In this document: one piece after another, positions 47,960-58,435 of the stretch | Numbering within the stretch: position 1 is the first letter of the stretch | Layout: every line of letters begins with the position of its first letter | NCBI RefSeq assembly: GCF_024166365.1 | Contig: NC_064825.1 | Span: forward strand, 106,964,480-107,028,479 | Length of the DNA: 64,000 bases | Reading direction: 5' to 3' | Source of the DNA: Elephas maximus indicus | Taxonomy: Eukaryota > Chordata > Mammalia > Proboscidea > Elephantidae | Made by a program: the position numbers and the translations under genes | Notes under the pieces: model-generated | The model's database searches: none | What the model saw: the letters and a program-made list of their open reading frames with translations, nothing else | Told to the model about the DNA's origin: nothing

Positions 47960-48360
47960 TATCTCCTGATACCTTAAATGCATTGAAACATTTAATCCTC
48001 ATTTATTTTTCCAGCAACCCTGAAAGGAAGTGGTCATTTTGCATTTGTGAATAAAGAAATTAAGGTATCTTTTTCTATAACCCACAAAACCAGAACCAAA
48101 CCCATTGCCATCAAGTCGATTCCAACTCCTAGAGACCATATAAAAATAAATAAATAAATAAATAAACCCATTGCCGTCGAGTTGATTCCAACTCATAGCG
48201 ACCATATAAAAAAAAAAAAAAAAAAAAAAAACTGCCCCATAGAGTTTCCAAGGAGTACCTGGTAGATTTGAACTGCTGACCTTTTGGTTAGCAGTCCTAG
48301 CACTTAACCACTGAGGGCCAGGGTTTCTATAACCCAGAAAAGGAGGTATCACAGAGACTA
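47960..48360 (-). mobile_element. MIR (minus), split by a SINE
   Basis: Third copy of the pre-A MIR, interrupted by the composite SINE at 48085-48323. Confidence 0.55.
48085..48323 (-). mobile_element. Composite AfroSINE with duplicated head and A-runs
   Basis: The reverse SINE start ('cccattgcc...gattccaactc...') occurs twice, each followed by an A-rich run ((AAAT)n, then A24), before the rest of one SINE. A 13-bp target repeat 'tttctataaccca' flanks the whole (48072-48084 and 48324-48336). Confidence 0.9.
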
Positions 48361-48750
48361 TATCTACATGGGTCTAGCACCTGGAATATATATCCCGATA
48401 TAAAGGCAGGTAATCCCCACCATGATTGATTAGATTTTCCTTGTTAATCATGTGTTCAATACCTGTCAAGTGTGTTGTTTCAGTCTGTACCACGAGTGGC
48501 ACAAGGGCTTTTATAGGACTCTGTTTTGAAGTAAGGCATATTAAATGTTTCCCGCATTTTGTGAATTTGAACTTTCAAATTTTTAAATGAAATTAACATC
48601 TGTATTAAAATTTTGTAAATGTCCTTACGTAATTATCATTATAGAAATGAAAAAAGAAAGTTTAGTAATTATCCATATACCTATCACTTAAACTTTTTAA
48701 CTTATTTTTATTTTTTCTTCATATATCCATATGTATAAAAATAAATAAAT

Positions 48751-49790
48751 GAGGGCGGAGCCAAGATGGCGGACTAGGCAGACGCTACCTCGGATCCCTC
48801 TTACAACAAAGACACGGAAAAACAAGTGAATCGATTACATACATAACAATCTACGAACCCTGAACAACAAACACAGATTTAGAGACAGAGAACGAACTAA
48901 TACGGGGGAACAGCGATTGTTTCCAGAGCCTGGAGCCAGCGTACCAGTCAGGTACCCCACAAGCACAGAGAGCTGCTCCACCCCCCTGAACTAACCCCGG
49001 GAGGGGGACCAGCCGGTTCCGCAGGCAGCGTGGGACGCAGCCTGTAGGAGAAGTCCCCGGGAGGCAGTGACTGGTCGTGGAGCAGAAAGAGCAGCGTCCG
49101 AGCTGGGGAACCATCCCGCCGGGATTTGGACTGGACGCAGGTACGGCATAAACACGGAGAGTTGCTCCACCCCCCTGAACTAACCCCGGGAAGGGGACCA
49201 GCCGGGTCGCGTGGGCGGCGTGGGACGCAGCCAGTAGGAGAAGTCCCCAGGAGGCAGCGACTGGTATTGGAGCGGGGAGAACAGCGTCCCAGCCGGGACA
49301 CTCGGTCACGGCACAAACACGGGGAGCTGCTCCACCCATCTGAACTAACCCCGGGAGGAGGCCCAACTGGCTCTCGGGTGTGGCACGGCCACGCGGCTGG
49401 AGGGACGAGTAGTCCCCGGGAGGCAGCGACTGATTTTGGAGTCGAGAGTGCACCGTCCCAGTAGGGGAGCCTTGACGCTGGGCATGGGGCTGGAAGCGGA
49501 GGATCTGACCGTGACTCCAGCGGGCCAGACCCCCCGGGGGCAATCTCCACAAAGCCAGCACACATAGGCGACGCGCCCCGTGGGAATCTCAGATATAATA
49601 GTCATTCCAAGCAAGACAAGCAACTCTGGCTACATTCTGAGGTGCTACTCTCCTATCTCTCTGTTCCCTCCCCCACCCTCCCCAGGCGGCTTCATTAACA
49701 TCTGAATAGCCTGAGCCAGAGGGAGAACTCTGATAGGGATCTGGCTGCATTTTTTTTTTTAGCGGATTTTCTGGAAAAACTAGTGTCCCA
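48751..49790 (+). promoter_or_regulatory. L1 5' UTR / internal promoter with tandem repeats
   Basis: This is the GC- and CpG-rich region of the window. Three imperfect tandem units begin at 48964, 49153 and 49318 (spacing 189 and 165 bp), each starting 'cac(a/g)g(a/g)gag' and containing 'ctgaactaaccccggga'. It should carry the internal RNA polymerase II promoter. Confidence 0.85.
48762..48772 (+). promoter_or_regulatory. YY1-type site at L1 5' end
   Basis: 'caagatggcgg' lies 11 nt from the element start, the same sequence and near-terminal place as the YY1 site that sets the transcription start of primate L1. Function here is inferred. Confidence 0.7.
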
Positions 49791-50810
49791 GTGATGGCTC
49801 GGAGACAACAATCCATATCAAACCACTTAAAGAAGCAGACCGTGACAGCTTCTCCAACCCCCCAAACAAAAGAATCAAAACCTTTCCCAAATGAAGATAC
49901 AATCTTGGAATTATCAGATACAGAATATAAAAAACTAATTCACAGAATGCTTAATGATATCACAAATGAAATTAGGATAACTGCAGAAAAAGCCAAGGAA
50001 CACACTGATAAAACTGTTGAAGAACTCAAAAAGATTATTCAAGAACATACTGGAAAAATTAATAAGTTGCAAGAATCCATAGAGAGACAACATGTAGAAA
50101 TCCAAAAGATTAACAATAAAATTACAGAATTAGACAACACAATAGGAAGTCAGAGGAGCAGACTCGAGCAATTAGAATGCAGACTGGGACATCTGGAGGA
50201 CCAGGGAATCGACACCAACATAGCTGAAAAAAAGTCAGATAAAAGAATTAAAAAAAATGAAGAAACCCTAAGAATTATGTGGGACTCTATCAAGAAGGAT
50301 AACCTGCGGGTGATTGGAGTCCCAGAACAGGGAGGGGGGACAGAAAACACAGAGAAAATAGTTGAAGAACTCCTGACAGAAAACTTCCCTGACATCATGA
50401 AAGACGAAAGGATATCTATCCAAGATGCTCATCGAACCCCATTTAAGATTGATCCAAAAAGAAAAACACCAAGACACATTATCATCAAACTCACCAAAAC
50501 CAAAGATAAACAGAAAATTTTAAAAGCAGCCAGGGAGAAAAGAAAGGTTTCCTTCAAGGGAGAATCAATAAGAATATGTTCTGACTACTCACCAGAAACC
50601 ATGCAGGCAAGAGGGGAATGGGACGACACATACAGAACACTGAAGGAGAAAAACTGCCAGGCAAGGGTCATATATCCAGCAAAACTCTCTCTGAAATATG
50701 AAGGCGAAATTAAGATATTTACAGACAAACACAAGTTTAGAGAATTTGCAAAAACCAAACCAAAGCTACAAGAAATACTAAAGGATATTGTTTGGTCAGA
50801 GAACCAATAA
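49791..50810 (+). CDS. L1 ORF1 protein (RNA-binding chaperone)
   Basis: ORF1p coats L1 RNA as trimers in the cytoplasm and acts as a nucleic-acid chaperone in retrotransposition. The frame is open for 339 residues, about the usual size. Residues about 1-45 are a disordered, Pro/Ser/Thr-rich N-terminus. About 45-150 form a long charged heptad-like coiled coil. The RRM-like domain follows (about 155-250, with NLRVIGVPEQ and FPDIMKDERISIQDAHR). The C-terminal domain is about 255-335 (RHIIIKL, ILKAAREK, RICSDYSPET). The first two codons are both ATG (49791 and 49794), and either could start. No disabling change is visible. Confidence 0.95.
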   Translation: MMARRQQSISNHLKKQTVTASPTPQTKESKPFPNEDTILELSDTEYKKLIHRMLNDITNEIRITAEKAKEHTDKTVEELKKIIQEHTGKINKLQESIERQHVEIQKINNKITELDNTIGSQRSRLEQLECRLGHLEDQGIDTNIAEKKSDKRIKKNEETLRIMWDSIKKDNLRVIGVPEQGGGTENTEKIVEELLTENFPDIMKDERISIQDAHRTPFKIDPKRKTPRHIIIKLTKTKDKQKILKAAREKRKVSFKGESIRICSDYSPETMQARGEWDDTYRTLKEKNCQARVIYPAKLSLKYEGEIKIFTDKHKFREFAKTKPKLQEILKDIVWSENQ

Positions 50811-51268
50811 TATCAGATATCAGCACAACACAAGGTCACAAAACAGAACGTCCTGATATCAACTCAAATAGGGAAATCACAAAAACAAACAAATTAAGAT
50901 TAATTCAAAAAAAAATACACATAACAGGGAATCATGGAAGTCAATAGGTAAAAGATCACAATAATCAAAAAGAGGGACTAAACACACGAGGCATTGAACT
51001 GCCATATGGAGAGTGATACAAGGCGATATAGAACAATACAAGTTAGGTTTTTACTTAGAAAAATAGGGGTAAATAATAAGGTAACCACAAAAAGGTATAA
51101 CAACTCTATAACTCAAGATAAAAACCAAGAAAAACGTAACGACTCAACTAACATAAAGTCAAGCACTATGAAAATGAGCATCTCACAATTTACTAAGAAA
51201 AACGCCTCAGCACAAAAAAGTATGTGGAAAAATGAAATTGTCAACAACACACATAAAAAGGCATCAAA
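50811..51268 (+). other. Long L1 inter-ORF region with a 92-codon frame
   Basis: 458 bp separate the ORFs, much more than the few tens of bases in primate and mouse L1. It contains an open frame at 50994-51272 (92 codons), Lys/Asn/Ser-rich with no recognisable domain. Its stop overlaps the ORF2 start codon (ATGA, 51269-51272). It may be coincidence, or part of how ORF2 is translated. Confidence 0.6.
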
Positions 51269-54200
51269 ATGACAACACTAAACACTTATTTATCTATAAT
51301 TACCCTGAATGTAAATGGACTAAATGCACCAATAAAGAGACAGAGAGTCATGGACTGGATAAAGAAACACGATCCATCTATATGCTGCCTACAAGAGACA
51401 CACCTTAGACTTAGAGACACAAACAAACTAAAACTCAAAGGATGGAAAAAAGTATATCAAGCAAACAATAAGCAAAAAAGAAGAGGAGTAGCAATATTAA
51501 TTTCGGACAAAATAGACTTTAGACTTAAATCCACCACAAAGGATAAAGAAGGACACTATATAATGATAAAAGGGACAATTGATCAGGAAGACATAACCAT
51601 ATTAAATATTTATGCACCCAATGACAGGGCTGCAAGATACATAAATCAAATTTTAACAGAATTGAAAAGTGAGATAGATACCTCCACAATTATAGTAGGA
51701 GACTTCAACACACCACTTTCGGAGAAGGACAGGACATCCAGTAAGAAGCTCAACAGAGACACGGAAGATCTAATTACAACAATCAACCAACTTGACCTCA
51801 TTGACTTATACAGAACTCTCCACCCAACTGCTGCAAAATATACTTTTTTTTCTAGTGCACATGGAACATTCTCTAGAACAGACCACATATTAGGTCATAA
51901 AACAAACCTTTGCAGAGTCCAAAACATAGAAATATTACAAAGCATCTTCTCAGACCACAAGGCAATGAAGCTAGAGATCAATAACAGAAAAACTAGGGAA
52001 AAGAAATCAAATACTTGGAAAATGAACAATACCCTCCTGAAAAAAGACTGGGTTATAGAAGACATCAAGGAGGGAATAAGGAAATTCATAGAAAGCAATG
52101 AGAATGAAAATACTTCCTATCAAAACCTCTGGGACACAGCAAAAGCAGTGCTCAGAGGCCAATTTATATCAATAAATGCACACATACAAAAAGAAGAAAG
52201 AGCCAAAATCAGAGAACTGTCCCGACAACTTGAACAAATAGAAAGTGAGCAACAAAAGAATCCATCAGGCACCAGAAGAAAACAAATAATAAAAATTAGA
52301 GCTGAACTAAATGAATTAGAGAACAGAAAAACAATTGAAAGAATTAACAAAGCCAAAAGATGGTTCTTTGAAAAAATTAACAAAATTGATAAACCATTGG
52401 CTAGACTGACTAAAGAAATACAGGAAAGAAAACAAATAACCCGAATAAGAAATGAGAAGGACCACATCACAACAGAACCAAATGAAATTAAAAGAATCAT
52501 TTCAGATTAATATGAAAAATTGTACTCTAACAAATTTGAAAACCTAGAAGAAATGGATGAATTCCTGGAAAAACACTACCTACCTAAACTAACACAATCA
52601 GAAGTAGAACAACTAAATAGACCCATAACAAAAAAAGAGATTGAAACGGTAATCAAAAAACTCCCAACAAAAAAAAGCCCTGGCCCGGACGGCTTCACTG
52701 CAGAGTTCTACCAAACTTTCAGAGAAGAGTTAACACCACTACTACTGAAGGTATTCCAAAGCATAGAAAATGACGGAATACTACCCAACTCATTCTATGA
52801 AGCCACCATCTCCCTGATACCAAAACCAGGTAAAGACATTACAAAAAAAGAAAATTATAGACCTATATCCCTCATGAACATTGATGCAAAAATCCTCAAC
52901 AAAATTCTAGCCAATAGAATCCAACAACACATCAAAAAAATAATTCACCCTGATCAAGTGGGATTTATACCAGGTATGCAAGGCTGGTTTAATATCAGAA
53001 AAACCATTTATGTAATCCACCACATAAATAAAACAAAAGACAAAAACCACATGATCTTATCAATTGATGCAGAAAAGGCATTTGACAAAGTCCAACACCC
53101 ATTCATGATAAAAACTCTTACCAAAATAGGAATTGAAGGAAAATTCCTCAACATAATAAAGGGCATCTATGCAAAGCCAACAGCCAATATCACTCTAAAT
53201 GGAGAGAACCTGAAAGCATTTCCCTTGAGAACGGGAACCAGACAAGGATGCCCTTTATCACCGCTCTTATTCAACATCGTGTTGGAAGTCTTAGCCAGGG
53301 CAATTAGGCTAGACAAAGAAATAAAAGGTATCCGGATTGGCAAGGAAGAAGTAAAGTTATCACTATTTGCAGATGACATGATTATATACACAGAAAACCC
53401 TAAGGAATCCTCCAGAAAACTACTGAAACTAATAGAAGAGTTTGGCAGAGTCTCAGGTTATAAAATAAACATACAAAAATCACTTGGATTCCTCTACATC
53501 AACAAAAAGAACACCGAAGAGGAAATTACCAAATCAATACCATTCACAGTAGCCCCCAAGAAGATAAGATACTTAGGAATAAATCTTACCAAGGATGTAA
53601 AAGACCTATACAAAGAAAACTACAAAGCTCTACTATAAGAAATTCAAAAGGACATACTTAAGTGGAAAAACATACCCTGCTCATGGATAGGAAGACTTAA
53701 CATAGTAAAAATGTCTGTTCTACCAAAAGCCATCTATACATTTAATGCACTTCCGATCCAAATTCCAATGTCATATTTTAAGGGGATAGAGAAACAAATC
53801 ACCAATTTCATATGGAAGGGAAAGAAGCCCCGGATAAACAAAGCACTACTGAAAAAGAAGAAGAAAGTGTGAGGCCTCACCTTACCTGACTTCAGAACCG
53901 ATTATACAGCCACAGTAGTCAAAACAGCCTGGTATTGGTACAACAACAGACACATAGACCAATGGAACAGAATTGAGAACCCAGACATAGATCCATCCAC
54001 GTATGAGCAGCTGATATTTGACAAAGGACCAGTGTCAATTAACTGGGGAAAAGGTAGCCTTTTTAACAAATGGTGCTGGCATAACTGGATATCCATTTGC
54101 AAAAAAATGAAACAGGACCCATACCTCACACCATGCACAAAAACTAACTCGAAGTGGATCAAAGACCTAAACATAAAGACTAAAACGATAAAGATCATGG

Positions 54201-55084
54201 AAGAAAAAATTGGGACAACCCTAGGAGCCCTAATACAAGGTATAAACAGAATACAAAACATTACCAAAAATGATGAAGAGAAACCCGATCACTGGGAGCT
54301 CCTAAAAATCAAACACCTATGCTCATCTAGAGACTTCTCCAAAAGAGTAAAAAGACCACCTACAGACTGGGAAAGAATTTTCAGCTATGACATCTCCGAC
54401 CAGCGCCTGATCTCTAAAATCTACATGATTCTGTCAAAACTCAACCACAAAAAGACAAACAACCCAATCAAGAAGTGGGCAAAGGATATGAACACACATT
54501 TCACTAAAGAAGATATTCAGGCAGCCAACAGATACATGAGAAAATGCTCTCGATCATTAACCATTAGAGAAATGCAAATTAAAACTACGATGAGATTCCA
54601 TCTCACACCAGCAAGGCTGGCATTAATCCAAAAAACACAAAATAATAAATGTTGGAGAGGCTGCGGAGAGATTGGAACTCTCATACACTGCTGGTGGGAA
54701 TGTAAAATGGTACAACCACTTTGGAAATCTATCTGGTGTTATCTTAAACAGTTAGAAATAGAACTACCATACAACCCAGAAATCCCACTCCTAGGAATAT
54801 ACCCTAGAGATACAAGAGCCTTCACACAAACAGATATATGCACACCCATGTTTATTGCAGCTCTGTTTACAATAGCAAAAAGCTGGAAGCAACCAAGGTG
54901 TCCATCAACGGATGAATGGGTAAATAAATTGTGGTATATTCACACAATGGAATACTACGCATCGATAAAGAACAGTGACGAATCTCTGAAACATTTCATA
55001 ACATGGAGGAACCTGGAAGGCATTATGCTGAGCGAAATGAGTCAGAGGCAAAAGGACAAATATTGTATAAGACCACTATTATAA
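51269..55084 (+). pseudogene. L1 ORF2 (endonuclease-reverse transcriptase) with three stops
   Basis: ORF2p nicks target DNA and reverse-transcribes L1 RNA at the nick. The reading frame is collinear over 1271 codons with no frameshift. It is broken only by in-frame stops at codons 414 (52508), 790 (53636) and 868 (53870), each explicable by one base substitution. All endonuclease catalytic residues are present at the standard positions: Asn14, Glu43, Asp145 in GDFNT, and Asp229-His230 in SDH. The RT active site is FADD at 700-703. The C-terminal cysteine-rich part ([18 protein letters not shown]) is intact. The first stop separates endonuclease from RT, so this copy cannot make the full protein. 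Confidence 0.95.
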
Positions 55085-56065
55085 GATCTTGAGAAATAGT
55101 AAACCTGAGAAGAACACATACTTTTGTGGTTACGAGGGGGGGAGGGAGGGAGGGAGGGAGAGGGTTTTTTATTGATTAATCAGTAGATAAGAACTGCTTT
55201 AGGTGAAGGGAAAGACAACACTCAATACATGGAAGGTCAGCTCAGTTGGACTGGACCAAAAGCAAAGAAGTTTCCGGGATAAAATGAATGCTTCAAAGGT
55301 CAGCGGAGCAGGGGCGGGGGTCTGGGGAACATGGTTTGCAGGGACTTCTAAGTCAATTGGCAAAATAATTCTATTATGAAATCATTCTGCATCCCACTTT
55401 GAAATGTGGCGTCTGGGGTCTTAAATGCTAACAAGCGGCCATCTAAGATGCAGCAATTGGTCTCAACCCACCTGGAGCAAAGGAAAATGAAGAACACCAA
55501 GGCCACACGACAACTAAGAGCCCAAGAGACAGTAAGGGCCACATGAACCAGAGACCTACGTCATCCTGAGACCAGAAGAACTAGTTGGTGCCCGGCCACA
55601 ATCGATGACTGCCCTGACAGGGAGCACAACAGAGAACCCCTGAGGGAGCAGGAGATCAGTGGGATACAGACCCCAAATTCTCATAAAAAGACCAAACTTA
55701 ATGGTCTGACTGAGACTGGAGGAATCCCGGCGGCCACGCTCCCCAGACCTTCAGTTGACACAGGACAGGATCCATCCCCGAAGACAACTCATCGGAAATG
55801 AAAGGGACTGGTCAGCGGGTGGGAGAGAGACGCTGATGAAGAGTGAGCTAATTATATCAGGTGGACACTTGAGATTGTGTTGGCAACTCTTGTCTGGAGG
55901 GGGGATGGGAGGATAGAGAGAGAGGGAAGCCGGCAAAATTGTCACGAAAGGAGAGACTGAAAGGGCTGACTCAAGAGGGAGAGAGCAAGTGGGAGTAGGG
56001 AGTGAGATGTATGTAAACTTATATGTGACAGACTGATTGGATTTGTAAATGTTCACTTGAAGCTC

Positions 56066-56071
56066 AATAAA
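56066..56071 (+). terminator. L1 polyadenylation signal
   Basis: AATAAA lies shortly before the poly-A that ends the full-length L1. Confidence 0.85.
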
Positions 56072-56091
56072 AGTTATTAAAAAAAAAAAAA

Positions 56092-56139
56092 CCACAATGA
56101 GATACCATCTCACAAAAAATAAATAAATAAATAAATAAA
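56092..56139 (+). other. Extra segment and second A-rich tail after the L1 poly-A
   Basis: After the L1 poly-A comes a 22-nt segment containing 'cacaatgagataccatctca', then an AAAT repeat. This looks like a short 3' transduction: flanking DNA copied from the source locus, plus a second tail. The extra piece itself resembles L1 ORF2 sequence (compare 54585-54607). Confidence 0.55.
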
Positions 56140-56296
56140 ACGACACCCATTGCCATCAAGTTGATTCCGAGTCATAGAGACACTATAGGACAGGATAGAA
56201 GTCTCCACATGTTTTGTAAGGAGAGGCTGGTAGATTCAAAATGCCAAATTTTTGGATATCAGCCAAACTCTTAACCACTGCTCCACCAGGAACCCC
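56140..56296 (-). mobile_element. AfroSINE (minus)
   Basis: Third copy of 4832-4985. It lies between the L1 3' end and OR-A3. Confidence 0.8.
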
Positions 56297-56845
56297 ATCT
56301 ATGTATATGTGTGTGTGTAAGTATTGTGTATATGTGCATGTATATGTATGTGTACATTTGCATCTACATGTACATGTACATCTAGACCTACATCTTTATC
56401 TGTGTCTATTTCTACCTCTGTATCAGGGTTTCTCAACTTCTGCCTTGGTGACATTTTGGACAGGAAATTTTGTCATTGTGGGGAGTTACTCTGTATATAG
56501 CACAATGTCTAATAACATTCCTGGTTTCCGGTAGGTACCAGTAGTGCCCTTCTCCTAGTTGTGACATCCAAAATGTCTCAGGCATTGACAAATGTTCTTT
56601 GGGGAGCAAATTTTCCCCAACTGATAATAAGATAGATTTTCCTCTCTTTCCCTCTATCTTTATGTACCCAGCCCAGTACCCACTTCATGTACCTATGCTT
56701 TATTTGTGGGAGGTGGGTTTAATTTCAAATAACTATATTGGATAGTTTGGATTATCTTAATCATTTAGCGTATTGCCTTTGTATACTAAAAATATACCAG
56801 TCGATGCTACATAAAACCTATTGACTATGCTGATGTCTCTATCCG
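56297..56845. promoter_or_regulatory. Proximal 5' flank of OR-A3
   Basis: Counterpart of 4986-5500. The acceptor-like AG seen in A1, A2 and B1 is GG here (56845-56846). The next AG, five bases downstream in 'aatag', remains. The L1 3' end is 0.77 kb upstream of the ATG. Any regulatory role is inferred from position. Confidence 0.3.
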
Positions 56846-56869
56846 GAATAGGTTTCCTGATAGAACAAG

Positions 56870-57817
56870 ATGGACAAACACAATCTAACAGCACTAAATG
56901 AATTCATTCTGATGGGAATCACAGACCACCCAGAGCCGCAGGCTCCATTGTTCGGGCCGTTCCTCATCATCTACATGATCTCAGTGGTGGGCAACTTGGG
57001 CATCATCATCCTCACCAAGATGGACTCTGAGCTACAAACACCCATGTACTTTTTTCTCAGACACCTGGCTATCACTGATCTTGGTTATTCAACAACTGTG
57101 GGACCCAAAATGCTGGTCAATTTTGTTGTGGATGATAATATAATCTCCTATTACTTTTGTGCTACACAACTAGCTTTCTTTATTTTGTTCATAAACGGTG
57201 AACATTTCATTTTGTCAGCAATATCCTATGACCGATATGTGGCCATCTGTAACCTTCTGCTCTATACAATCACTATGTCGCAAAGGGTGTGTTGGGTGCT
57301 GGTGGCAATCCTCTATATTTATTGTGCATTTGTTTCTCTTCTTATCACCATAAAGATTTTTAGTTTATCCTTCTGTGGCTACAATGTCATCAGTCATTTC
57401 TACTGTGACCTGAACCCTTTGTTATCTTTGCTCTGCTCAAGCGCACATGAAATTCAATTGATCATTCTCATCGCAGCATCTATTGATGTTTTTAAATCCC
57501 CTTTAATAGTGCTTGTTTCCTACCTGCTTGTTTTTGTAGCCATTCTCAGGATGAACTCAGCTGTGGGCAGGCACAAGGCCTTCTCCACCTGTGGATCCCA
57601 CCTGACGGTTGTGGTAGTGTTCTTTGGAACTTTAATCTTTATGTACATGCAGCCCAAGTCCAGTCATTCCTTTGATGGTGATAAAGTAGCTTCCATATTT
57701 TATACCCTTGTTATCCCCATGTTGAATCCCTTGATTTGTAGCTTGAGGAACAAAGACGTAAAATATGCCCTACATAGGACACGGAAAAAAATATGCAACA
57801 TCTTTTCTACAGTTTGA
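56870..57817 (+). CDS. OR8K: Olfactory receptor, OR8K-type (copy A3), probably eroding
   Basis: Class II olfactory receptor of 315 residues in one open exon. It keeps Asn5, GN, LQTPMYFF, Cys97, DRYVAIC, the loop-2 cysteines and KAFSTCGSHL. Several changes hit positions invariant in the three paralogues: Leu30 to Pro in TM1 (FGPFLI), Met118 to Ile before DRY (AISYDRY), Pro129 to Leu in the NPLLY stretch (reads NLLLY), a Lys and a Pro at 209-211 in TM5 (VFKSPLIV), and Cys for Tyr290 in TM7 (PMLNPLIC, codon 57737-57739). The frame is intact, so it is annotated as a gene. The pattern suggests relaxed constraint. AATAAA motifs occur at 57959-57964 and 57967-57972. The start is fixed by alignment with A1, A2 and B1. 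Confidence 0.9.
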   Translation: MDKHNLTALNEFILMGITDHPEPQAPLFGPFLIIYMISVVGNLGIIILTKMDSELQTPMYFFLRHLAITDLGYSTTVGPKMLVNFVVDDNIISYYFCATQLAFFILFINGEHFILSAISYDRYVAICNLLLYTITMSQRVCWVLVAILYIYCAFVSLLITIKIFSLSFCGYNVISHFYCDLNPLLSLLCSSAHEIQLIILIAASIDVFKSPLIVLVSYLLVFVAILRMNSAVGRHKAFSTCGSHLTVVVVFFGTLIFMYMQPKSSHSFDGDKVASIFYTLVIPMLNPLICSLRNKDVKYALHRTRKKICNIFSTV

Positions 57818-58052
57818 TGCATCATATGGTTCCTATAAATTACATGATTGGCTTCAAACCTTGTCTGTTTGCCTCCATAGGGTATAGCATGCACAAATAT
57901 ATTCCACATATATTTATAAATATCTTATGTGCCAGTCACTCTTCTAAATGCATTGATCAATAAAAGAATAAAAACATTTGCCTTCCTTGAACTGAAGAGA
58001 TGGATCACAAATGTAACAATTAAGTAAATTTTATAGTAAAGAAGAATGTGCT

Positions 58053-58259
58053 GGGGCCCTGGTGGCACAGCGATTAATGTGCTTGGCTGCTAACTGAAAG
58101 ATCAGTGGTTCAAACCCAGCAGCCAATACCTGGGAGAAATACGTGGCAGTTGGCATCCATTGATTTACAGCTTTGGAAACCCTATGGGGCAGTTCTAATC
58201 TGTCCTATAGGATCACTATGAGTCAGAATCTCCTGAACAACAGTGCACTTGAGTTTTTT
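58053..58259 (+). mobile_element. AfroSINE (plus), downstream of OR-A3
   Basis: Third copy of 6716-6930. Confidence 0.85.
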
Positions 58260-58270
58260 CAGAGTGTGAT

Positions 58271-58435
58271 AAAAAATAAAATCCTTTGCCATTGAGTTGA
58301 TTCTGACTGATAGCGACCCTATAAGACAGGGTAGAACTGGTCCATAGATTTTCCAAGGAGTGGCTGGTGGATTTGAACTGCTGACCTTTTGGTTAGCAGC
58401 CAAGCTCTTGCCCAGTGAACCACCATGGCTCCAGG
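58271..58435 (-). mobile_element. AfroSINE (minus), inverted partner
   Basis: Third copy of 6943-7106. Confidence 0.85.

Larger units (their letters stand above)
48751..56091 (+). mobile_element. Full-length L1 retrotransposon
   Basis: About 7.3 kb with every L1 part: a GC-rich 5' UTR opening with a YY1-type site, ORF1 (49791-50810), a 458-bp inter-ORF region, ORF2 (51269-55084), a 3' UTR with a G-rich purine tract (55135-55162), AATAAA (56066-56071) and a poly-A. The paralogous sites in units 1 and 2 (about 4828 and 23878) are empty, so it inserted after the last duplication. Flanks are AAAT-rich, consistent with an A-rich target duplication. It is absent from the other units and has few lesions, so it is young. 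Confidence 0.97.

Noticed and set aside
49126-49464. 112-codon plus-strand frame in the L1 5' UTR
   Set aside because: It is open because of the GC-rich tandem repeat, lies before ORF1 inside the promoter region, and shows no domain.
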